Assembly: GCF_002976435.1 (NCBI RefSeq)
Contig: NZ_PUGF01000012.1
Location: 62,001 to 126,000, forward strand
Origin: Solimicrobium silvestre
GTDB taxonomy: Bacteria; Pseudomonadota; Gammaproteobacteria; Burkholderiales; Burkholderiaceae_D
Direction of reading: 5' to 3'
DNA: 64,000 nt
The notes below the pieces were generated by a model. That model was not told the origin of the DNA, made no database searches, and worked only from the letters and a program-made list of their open reading frames with translations. The translations under genes were made by a program, and so were the position numbers. This document shows positions 45,528-51,813 of the stretch, piece by piece (position 1 is the first letter of the stretch; each line of letters begins with the position of its first letter).

Positions 45528-46439
45528 TTACGTGTGTTTTTGTAGTAGGTCAGCCTGTGGATAACTTTTTGCCTCACCATATTTCTTTTTGATAATTTTT
45601 ATAAAATTTTGGTGATTTTCATTCTCAAAATCACTCTCACGCAAACATATCGAAAAGCTGAGATTTGTCCATGCATCTGTCAGTCGTATATATCGTGCTT
45701 GAAAATAGCGTCTCGCCGTTGACATCGGCATCACAGCAATTCCAATGGAGTGCTTTACAAGCTCACTTTGCATTTCGGCAGTGCCGGTGCTTGCGCGAAT
45801 GTTGACGGATTTTCCGTTTGCCAGTGCCGCCTCATGCATCAATCCGTTAATTTCGCCCTGGGTAATATCAGTCACAAAATCATATTCCAGTGCCTCTATA
45901 AATGAAATTTGCTTAAGTCCGCGCCGATTGATTGGGTGCTTATGGTTAGCTACTACTACGAGCGGCTCAGTTTTGTATTCAATTAAAACCAGTCCCGCCA
46001 CCAGCGGCTTGGTTGGTATCAGCCCAATATCTGCTGCACCACTCAATACCTCGCCAAAAACTTCAGTGTGGCGCATTGGTTCCGTTGCCACCCGCATATT
46101 TTCATTTTCTTTTAGCAGGCTCCCAATCGCTGGCACTGCATCTGCGATCAGAAGAGCAGGGGATGACACAATTCTTAGTGCTGGACTATCCGTCAGGCTG
46201 GCTAGTTCTTTGCGCATATTCTCATCAGAAGCAAGCATCTGGTTTGCATGCTTCAAGGCTATTTCCCCAGCCTTTGTTAGTCCAAATGGCCCCGATCTTG
46301 TAACAATTTTCACGCCAAGTGAATTTTCTATTTTTTTTAAACGATCTGAAAATGTAGATTTTGATAAGCATAATTTCAGCATCGCAGTCTTAAAACTGTC
46401 AGATTTCGCTATTGCTAGAATTATTTCGAGGTCGTACAT
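45528..46439 (-). CDS. LysR-type transcriptional regulator
   Basis: 303 residues, the usual LTTR length. The N-terminal winged HTH (about 1-60: ILAIAKSDSFKTAMLKLCLSKSTFSDRLKKIENSLG) is followed by a periplasmic-binding-like effector domain (about 90-290). Position 45528-46439 is inside the prophage, where LTTRs are unusual, so it may be cargo affecting the host or its neighbours. The nearest genes are the two small membrane proteins on the same strand. Confidence 0.88.
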   Translation of the reverse strand: MYDLEIILAIAKSDSFKTAMLKLCLSKSTFSDRLKKIENSLGVKIVTRSGPFGLTKAGEIALKHANQMLASDENMRKELASLTDSPALRIVSSPALLIADAVPAIGSLLKENENMRVATEPMRHTEVFGEVLSGAADIGLIPTKPLVAGLVLIEYKTEPLVVVANHKHPINRRGLKQISFIEALEYDFVTDITQGEINGLMHEAALANGKSVNIRASTGTAEMQSELVKHSIGIAVMPMSTARRYFQARYIRLTDAWTNLSFSICLRESDFENENHQNFIKIIKKKYGEAKSYPQADLLQKHT

Positions 46440-46684
46440 AAATATTTTTTGCGAAGTCGGTATTTTTACTTTATTTCAATCCTCCTATGGAGCAAGATTT
46501 TTTACAATAATCCAATATTAAGTATTCCGGATTATCCGCCAAAAAGGACGGGAAAGCCGGAATCACAGGTAGTGCATTCCGCAATTAGTTGCAGTATTAT
46601 TTTTGCTGAATTTACTTATGCGCAATTGTTGGACATGCGCAACCCGAACGCACGGATGCATTCAGATAAAATATTCAAGGGATT

Positions 46685-46882
46685 ATGGAAATTAATACTG
46701 AGGAGAGGGATTTGATTATTGCGCTTAGGATTTTGCCAAAAGATATTGCGGGCTCGATTTTTCGGACTGCCGCATCTCAATTGAAAATATATTCATCGAC
46801 AGAGGTGGGTGAGTCTTCTGATCGCGCGGCGGAAGTGGTGACCCCACCGCGCAGATTACGACTCGTCGTTGGCGGCAGTTGA
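46685..46882 (+). CDS. small hypothetical protein, plus strand
   Basis: 65 residues, with AGGGA before the ATG. EERDLIIALRILPKDIAGSI resembles the C-terminal module of phage repressor-like proteins seen nearby, and the C-terminus is Arg/Val-rich. Its end overlaps the convergent 55-residue gene. No family assigned; it may be spurious. The 245 bases to its left (46440-46684) hold no gene I can support. Confidence 0.35.
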   Translation: MEINTEERDLIIALRILPKDIAGSIFRTAASQLKIYSSTEVGESSDRAAEVVTPPRRLRLVVGGS

Positions 46883-47023
46883 TTCTTTAGGGGCTTCTTC
46901 GGCCATTGTAGTAATAAGGCTTTTCCCGCCAGCGGTAGCCTCTCGGAAAAGCTTAATTAATCGCATCTCAGGCGGCGTAAGGTGTGCAACTTCAGTGGTT
47001 AAAGGTTTTATTTCATCGGTCAT
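46856..47023 (-). CDS. 55-residue protein consisting of a repressor C-terminal module
   Basis: Start ATG at 47023 behind AGGAG. The sequence (MTDEIKPLTTEV, then LIKLFREATAGGKSLITTM and EEAPKEST) matches the C-terminal tails of the next two genes (ELITNFRKATNSGKLSIMSL; ELLAKFRQSTDAGKSLILTI with DEAPKETE) but has no helix-turn-helix. It could be a dominant-negative partner or anti-repressor acting through a shared oligomerisation tail. This is an inference from the likeness. Confidence 0.6.
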   Translation of the reverse strand: MTDEIKPLTTEVAHLTPPEMRLIKLFREATAGGKSLITTMAEEAPKESTAANDES

Positions 47024-47062
47024 GTATAGCTCCTGTATGAGTTAAAACTTTTATTAATCCGC

Positions 47063-47515
47063 CTAAGATCGAGATATTGTTTCGTTATTTTTTTCTAGCA
47101 TGTCTTTTGATAATGACATTATCGATAATTTACCACTATTTGTTGCTTTTCTGAAATTTGTGATTAATTCGGTTTCTTGATCACTAATCCATAATAAGTG
47201 CAGCTTCTCGCTTGATTCAGAAGCATTCCTTACTTCTGCGCATTCATCATGGGTGCGAATTAAGTGTCTGTCGGCTTGCAGTGCGCTCATAGCCACTAAC
47301 GCCAGCCTGGGGCTAATTTCCTCTAGTCGTACCTGAAATGCTTTTGTGTAAGCAATTGCGGCCTCTAAGCCGATAGGGCGCAATCCATTTATGTGTTGGT
47401 AAATAAGTGCTTGCCCACCCTTAATCTTATGTTCTCGCGCAAAAGCCGCACGATTAATACCATAAAAACGCTTATTTAGTCGCTCTGCTTCTTCAAGTTG
47501 ATTCCATATTTTCAT
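47063..47515 (-). CDS. Cro/CI-type DNA-binding protein
   Basis: 150 residues from the ATG at 47515; a longer frame to 47548 runs through a palindrome and has no ribosome-binding site. An HTH-like segment lies near 25-65 (RAAFAREHKIKGGQALIYQH, then GLEAAIAYTKAFQV). The C-terminal tail is shared with the neighbouring repressor. Probably a second phage regulator in the immunity region. Confidence 0.7.
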   Translation of the reverse strand: MKIWNQLEEAERLNKRFYGINRAAFAREHKIKGGQALIYQHINGLRPIGLEAAIAYTKAFQVRLEEISPRLALVAMSALQADRHLIRTHDECAEVRNASESSEKLHLLWISDQETELITNFRKATNSGKLSIMSLSKDMLEKNNETISRS

Positions 47516-47518
47516 AGC

Positions 47519-47552
47519 AGCAATGCTATATAAAACATGCAATAGCATTGCT
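47519..47552 (-). promoter_or_regulatory. perfect inverted repeat upstream of the regulator
   Basis: AGCAATGCTAT (47519-47529) and ATAGCATTGCT (47542-47552) are exact reverse complements separated by 12 bases, ending 4 bases before the start codon of the regulator gene at 47515. A likely autoregulatory operator. Confidence 0.55.
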
Positions 47553-47688
47553 ATAGATCGACTATGATTGTTGTGCGGAGTTAATTAGCCGAGCGACGTT
47601 TAATTTCTTGGGTGGCGATTGATCGCCTAAAGCTGGAAATTAGCTCGCCTATGTTTTGGTGAGCTCATGACTGCTTAATTGGGTGTGG

Positions 47689-48240
47689 TTAGGCTGCGTT
47701 TAATTTTTTAGACGGCGCCATGGGAACTTCTGTTTCCTTTGGAGCTTCATCGGAAATCGTCAAAATTAGTGACTTACCAGCATCTGTTGATTGTCTAAAT
47801 TTAGCTAGCAATTCAGCCTCTCTATTTAATTGATCCGTTTTATCTTTCGATGCCGTCAACTGCTCATTACTGCGCTTTATTGCAATATTGTGTGCCTGGT
47901 GCAGTTCTAGAGCGTCTTGAGCTGCATTTAGTATCTTGTTTCGGCCCCTACCATCCGTTGATTCCATGAGCTGAATAACCGCTTCAATGTCAGGGTGAAA
48001 CTTGGTGCGAACCTCGATAGGCTCAACGTGCTCAAGATTTGGTTTTCCCCTGCCTGTTTCCAGCCATAACGCATTTACGCCTAGCACTGACGCAATCATG
48101 GGTAGCTTTGTTGAGCTTACCGACTTACCTGATTCCAAATCAGAAATTGCAGGCGCGCTAATGCCCACCCGCTTTCCAAGTGCTGCTTGAGATATTTTTT
48201 TAAGAGTTCTTAACTCTTTAATTCGTGTACCTATTGACAT
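47689..48240 (-). CDS. CI-like prophage repressor (XRE family)
   Basis: 183 residues. An N-terminal HTH (IKELRTLKKISQAALGKRVG, then APAISDLESGKS) and SVLGVNALWLETGRG identify the XRE/CI class. The C-terminal part is helical and lacks the LexA-type autoprotease seen in lambda CI, so induction would need another route. It is divergent from the Cro-like gene, with the shared operators between them. Confidence 0.88.
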   Translation of the reverse strand: MSIGTRIKELRTLKKISQAALGKRVGISAPAISDLESGKSVSSTKLPMIASVLGVNALWLETGRGKPNLEHVEPIEVRTKFHPDIEAVIQLMESTDGRGRNKILNAAQDALELHQAHNIAIKRSNEQLTASKDKTDQLNREAELLAKFRQSTDAGKSLILTISDEAPKETEVPMAPSKKLNAA

Positions 48241-48264
48241 GGGCAGATTGTTACATAAAATTAT

Positions 48265-48306
48265 TTAAGAATACCTATTGACTTTAATGTTAAGTATTCT
48301 TAATAT
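48265..48306 (+). promoter_or_regulatory. PR-like promoter with operators
   Basis: -35 TTGACT (48278-48283), 17-base spacer and -10 TAATAT (48301-48306). Palindrome TTAAGTATTCTTAA (48290-48303) sits in the spacer, and an imperfect copy TTAAGAATACCTAT (48265-48278) abuts the -35. The same design appears at 43279-43320. The -10 ends only 7 bases before the Cro-like ATG, so the transcript is probably leaderless. Confidence 0.8.
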
Positions 48307-48313
48307 TCGTTTT

Positions 48314-48517
48314 ATGAATATTCAGAAAACCATTTCATTAATTAAGTCGGCTGGACTTACGCAATCTCAAATTGCAAAGTTTGTTGGCTGCAGTGCGCCA
48401 AACATTAGTGATCTAGCCAATGGCGTACATGGTCAAGTTCGTCCTTCCAGCAAGGTTGTAGACGGACTTAGAAAACTATTGTCTGAACATGGTTTGCAAG
48501 AAATTTTAGACCCCTAA
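48314..48517 (+). CDS. Cro-like HTH protein (YdaS type)
   Basis: 67 residues from the ATG at 48314: ISLIKSAGLTQSQIAKFVGC, then APNISDLANG, an HTH of the YdaS/Cro class. It is the first gene of the rightward arm, divergent from the repressor. There is no ribosome-binding site, and the -10 element is 7 bases upstream, both consistent with a leaderless mRNA. Confidence 0.82.
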   Translation: MNIQKTISLIKSAGLTQSQIAKFVGCSAPNISDLANGVHGQVRPSSKVVDGLRKLLSEHGLQEILDP

Positions 48518-48585
48518 TAACGTTTAACTTCCATCGCATCACCAGTTTTAACCGAAAGCCTGAAATTAATTATAGGAGCACCACT

Positions 48586-48840
48586 ATGAAAAACAAGCAA
48601 AGCAGAAACATTGCAGTTCAAGTCAACTTAACACCTGATGACTATGTCGCTATCAGCCAAAAATTTAAAACTTTGGGCTTATCTAATAGCGGTGGTTTTC
48701 AGTATTTAGCTAAGCGTTTCGGTTCTCAGCTTGATATGAATGTTAGCCCAATCGTGATTCAGAAAGATAGGCGCAAAGCACCAGTAAAGTGCCAGCACTT
48801 TCCGGGCCGCGCTCGAAGTAGGGCTGTTATGCGCCAATGA
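48586..48840 (+). CDS. phage hypothetical protein
   Basis: 84 residues preceded by AGGAG. NIAVQVNLTPDDYVAISQKF is reminiscent of small ribbon-helix-helix-type proteins (a strand followed by two helices), and the basic C-terminus suits nucleic-acid binding. Not firmly assigned. Its position after cro is that of a CII-like regulator. Confidence 0.55.
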   Translation: MKNKQSRNIAVQVNLTPDDYVAISQKFKTLGLSNSGGFQYLAKRFGSQLDMNVSPIVIQKDRRKAPVKCQHFPGRARSRAVMRQ

Positions 48841-48881
48841 ATCAATCGGATTAATGACAATAAAAAGGGTGAGGAGCCTTG

Positions 48882-49064
48882 ATGACTGAATTAAAGCAAG
48901 CAGAGGAATTGGCTTCACGTGCATCAACAAGGTTTTATGAGGTTGATAGCAAAGTAATCGCAGATAAGAGAGAGAAAAAAAATACCGAGGGACTGCTTGA
49001 AGATTGGAATGTAAAGCGCAGAGAGTGGCGACACGCAGAATGTGTTTTAGAAAAACTCCGTTAG
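48882..49064 (+). CDS. phage hypothetical protein, charged helix
   Basis: 60 residues from the ATG at 48882, with GAGGAG 6 bases upstream; a TTG one codon earlier is less likely. Composed of charged helical sequence (Glu/Lys/Arg-rich). No family recognised. Confidence 0.55.
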   Translation: MTELKQAEELASRASTRFYEVDSKVIADKREKKNTEGLLEDWNVKRREWRHAECVLEKLR

Positions 49065-49091
49065 CTGTTGAAAATTAAGGGTCAAGAAAAA

Positions 49092-49328
49092 ATGAAAAAA
49101 TCACTTCGAATTTTAAAGGCGTTCAACCTAGCTGCGCTTTTATTGGCACTTTTTTTAATCGCTGATTTTTGTAGTGGATGGGCTGGTATCGCTTTACTTA
49201 TTTTAATTTTCACCTTGTTTTTCACTAGTCACGCCGAAGGAATGGCTGACCAGTATCGCAAAAGCGTGGATGACGATTTAAATCCGCCTGGCGCGCCGGT
49301 CACTGACTTTCCTGAATTAAATTTGTAG
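49092..49328 (+). CDS. small phage membrane protein
   Basis: 78 residues from the ATG at 49092. Two hydrophobic helices (FNLAALLLALFLIADF and GIALLILIFTLFFTS) are followed by a soluble tail. A TTG at 49068 could extend it by eight residues. Function unknown. Confidence 0.6.
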   Translation: MKKSLRILKAFNLAALLLALFLIADFCSGWAGIALLILIFTLFFTSHAEGMADQYRKSVDDDLNPPGAPVTDFPELNL

Positions 49329-49394
49329 CAAAGCCCACATAGCACTAACTATCGGGCGATGTAGTTAAACCAACTGAACCGTAAGGGATTAATC

Positions 49395-50321
49395 ATGAAT
49401 GCAGTAATCGAAAAAACCGAACTCAATCAGGCTCAAGTCGGCCTGTACAAGAAATTCACCGTTGCGCGCACCGATGGCAGCAGCGAGCCTGGCGGTAAGC
49501 ATGAGCATGATGAATATTTTGTCTTGAATTTAACTACAGATAAGCATGCGCTTCCGGCGTTGAAAGCCTATGCCAAGTCTTGTGCCTCTGAATTTCCTAT
49601 TCTGGCTACTAATCTTCGCGCCAAAGCTAAAGCGCTTAACCACGATGAATATGTAACGGTACCGGAAACCACACTGCCGAACGGTGTAGTCGTTCCTGAG
49701 TTTAAGGTCGGCAAATACATCACTGGCTGTGAAGATGAACAACTTGCGATCAATGCAGTTGCAGCACCATGGGTAGAAATCAACTTCCACGATGCAAAAG
49801 CCGAGGCTGAAAAATCCGGCTTGAAGCTGATCACCGAAACGCAATATTTAGCGATTGCGCACAACATCGCTCAGCAGGCCATTAACTGGACTAGTGGTGT
49901 AGTCGGTGAAGGCTCGATCTTCCAAGGCATCCGTAACGGTGATTATGACGAAGCGCAGCCTGGCACTTTTGTATCGGAAGATGAAACTGAGCGCCGCTGG
50001 CATGAACTTTCAAACGGTGAGCGCGTATTCGATTTCGCTGGCAATTGCTACTCATGGATTTTTGATGATGTGCAAGGCGACGAAAACGGCATTGTGAATA
50101 AAGAGTTTGCCGCTGATTCACCATCGATCACGACCGCGCCAGCGCCTTCTATGAATAAAGGTTGCGGCTGGTATCCGAATGCTGGCAATGATTGGTCCGG
50201 CAGTGCGCTCGTTCGGGGCGGCTGCTGGGATTCGGGCGACTATGCCGGCGTCTTCCTTCTCTACTACGGCGGTCCTGCCTGCGAGTACGGCAACGTCGGC
50301 TTCCGCTGCACCATCCAATAA
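49395..50321 (+). CDS. DGR variable protein 3, FGE-sulfatase/C-type-lectin fold
   Basis: 308 residues. An N-terminal domain of about 80 residues (VGLYKKFTVARTDGSSEPGG, YFVLNLTTDKHALPALKAYA) is absent from proteins 1 and 2. The lectin body then follows protein 1 closely (VPETTLPNG, ITETQYLAIAHNIAQQ, VGEGSIFQGIRNG, FDFAGNCYSWIFDDVQG) and ends in ALVRGG....VGFRC. It lies on the strand opposite the RT, 14 kb away, so diversification acts in trans. The ribosome-binding site is AGGGA. It sits in the rightward early operon, not among tail genes. Confidence 0.9.
   Translation: MNAVIEKTELNQAQVGLYKKFTVARTDGSSEPGGKHEHDEYFVLNLTTDKHALPALKAYAKSCASEFPILATNLRAKAKALNHDEYVTVPETTLPNGVVVPEFKVGKYITGCEDEQLAINAVAAPWVEINFHDAKAEAEKSGLKLITETQYLAIAHNIAQQAINWTSGVVGEGSIFQGIRNGDYDEAQPGTFVSEDETERRWHELSNGERVFDFAGNCYSWIFDDVQGDENGIVNKEFAADSPSITTAPAPSMNKGCGWYPNAGNDWSGSALVRGGCWDSGDYAGVFLLYYGGPACEYGNVGFRCTIQ
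50196..50308 (+). repeat. DGR variable repeat 3 (VR3)
   Basis: 113 bases aligning gap-free to the minus-strand template, with 17 differences, all at template adenines (for example AAC to TAC twice, AAT to CTT, GAC to GCC). Same end points as VR1 and VR2. Confidence 0.95.
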
Positions 50322-50366
50322 TTCGGGTCACTGATCTCTGGTAACGGGTCACGGCGTAGCTGTGAC
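50322..50366 (+). other. conserved post-VR block with hairpin, copy 3
   Basis: 45 bases after the variable gene 3 stop, identical to copies 1 and 2. The hairpin GTCACGGCGTAGCTGTGAC is at 50348-50366. Sequence beyond it is unrelated to the other loci. Confidence 0.85.
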
Positions 50367-50529
50367 TTCTTTGAAAAACGAAAGCAGATAAAGAAAAACC
50401 CCGCAACGCACTAACGTTCGGGGCCGTGTTGGTCAATCGCAGTTGAACCAAAGAGGACTTAATTATGCATCAAATAATAAGCATCGGTCAATCGTCAATA
50501 AACAACAGTGATTATGCGAAGGAATTTGC

Positions 50530-50742
50530 ATGACTACGCTAAACGAAAACATTCCATTAGCTGATGCATCAGACTTTCTCGGCCTGATTACCGAGCGCAT
50601 CCGCGATGCGCAAGGTCACCACATTTATAAATGCCCCAATGTTCCTGCAGAAGGTATGCAAGTGCTGGATAACTTTCTGGCTGGTTGGATCAAAACATAC
50701 TGCGCTTGCGTTGATGCAGCTTGTAGCGAGGCGATGCCATGA
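50530..50742 (+). CDS. phage hypothetical protein
   Basis: 70 residues, soluble, with three cysteines near the C-terminus (TYCACVDAACSEAMP). No family recognised. Its stop overlaps the next start by four bases. Confidence 0.6.
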   Translation: MTTLNENIPLADASDFLGLITERIRDAQGHHIYKCPNVPAEGMQVLDNFLAGWIKTYCACVDAACSEAMP

Positions 50743-51107
50743 GCGCCTTTATTGTTTTTGGAATGAACGAGGATCAGAAAAATTTAGCCGTAGCTCGCGC
50801 TAAAAAGGCGATTTCCGGATTAGTCAAACGCACAGAAAAAACAATGAAGCGCGAATTAACAGAAGAGGAATATTCCATTCTACTTAACGAAGAGCTGCCA
50901 ATTTACATATTAAAAGCATTCAAGCCGGTTTCGGCGCCTCTCAGCGCACCACAATTTTGCCGTGACTATATCGCTGCCGCTAAGGTGTGCAAATTTGATT
51001 GCGAAATGAAAATCATGATGCGCGGCACGATTACTAAAATCGTCAAACGCAAACGGGGGGGGGCTGTGGAAGTCTCTCGCATGGGATGGGTGGAATATAG
51101 ATCATGA
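50739..51107 (+). CDS. phage hypothetical protein with a G9 tract
   Basis: 122 residues, basic, no family recognised (QKNLAVARAKKAISGLVKRT; LTEEEYSILLNEELPIY). A run of nine guanines at 51055-51063 falls inside the coding sequence about 15 codons before the stop. Slippage there would change only the C-terminus and disturb coupling with the next gene, which overlaps by four bases. Confidence 0.65.
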   Translation: MSAFIVFGMNEDQKNLAVARAKKAISGLVKRTEKTMKRELTEEEYSILLNEELPIYILKAFKPVSAPLSAPQFCRDYIAAAKVCKFDCEMKIMMRGTITKIVKRKRGGAVEVSRMGWVEYRS

Positions 51108-51415
51108 AAAGCCTACATTCTGAAACCAAATCCGAATCTTTCCACTCTCTATCCATCCCAGAGTATTTGCAGCCTGCCGAAAAGCGCATTATCGCGCTTT
51201 TCAACAACACCAGCATCGCACTAACTAGAAAGCAAATCCGTGACGCCTTGGGCGACATGGAGCTCTCTGGTGTATGCGGTCGCGTCAATTCGTTAATTAC
51301 CAAAAACCGTCTTGCAAATCGTGGTGAGCGAAAAGACCCGAAAACACGAAAATCACAGGGGCTGGTCGGCCTGCCGGTGTCAGTTCAATTTTCATTGATT
51401 GGGTTCGCCGCATGA
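51104..51415 (+). CDS. putative winged-helix phage protein
   Basis: 103 residues. The middle (EKRIIALFNNTSIALTRKQI, then LSGVCGRVNSLITKNRLANRG) has the look of a small winged HTH. Overlaps on both sides by four bases. Possible regulator; not proven. Confidence 0.55.
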   Translation: MKSLHSETKSESFHSLSIPEYLQPAEKRIIALFNNTSIALTRKQIRDALGDMELSGVCGRVNSLITKNRLANRGERKDPKTRKSQGLVGLPVSVQFSLIGFAA

Positions 51416-51813
51416 AGCGCCCATTCGTTATTTTAAATGAACAGATACGCCAAAGCGCCATTCAGCACGTTTCCACCTTACCTCTCGGCTCCGGCTTAAC
51501 TACCGATACCGAACCTTCACGCACATTAGACCAGAACGCCGCACAGTGGCCGATTCTCGCGGCGTTTAGCAAGCAGCTTGATTGGCCCATTAACGGTCAA
51601 ATGACAAAGATGACCGATGAAGAGTGGAAAGATGTGCTCACTGCCGCATTCAAGCAGGAAACTACGCGACTTGCAATGGGCCTAGACGGTGGCGTTGTCA
51701 TGCTTGGTCAGCGCACCAGCAAGTTCGGCAAAAAAGTGTTTAGTGAATGGATTGAGTTTCTTCACGCGGTTGCCGCGCAGCGCGGTGTTGTTGTTTATGA
51801 GGATGCCGCATGA
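51412..51813 (+). CDS. ninB: NinB-family recombination protein
   Basis: 133 residues of the NinB (lambda Orf-like) family: RTLDQNAAQWPILAAFSKQL, TDEEWKDVLTAAF and the region LDGGVVMLGQRTSKFGKKVF. Orf proteins bind single-stranded DNA and help RecA or Red functions in phage recombination. It lies in the nin-like region, overlapping the methyltransferase gene. Confidence 0.9.
   Translation: MKRPFVILNEQIRQSAIQHVSTLPLGSGLTTDTEPSRTLDQNAAQWPILAAFSKQLDWPINGQMTKMTDEEWKDVLTAAFKQETTRLAMGLDGGVVMLGQRTSKFGKKVFSEWIEFLHAVAAQRGVVVYEDAA

Noticed and set aside
46449-46715. An 88-codon plus-strand frame left of the immunity region
   Set aside because: Composition is unlike a protein, it lacks a ribosome-binding site, and it overlaps a better small-gene candidate.
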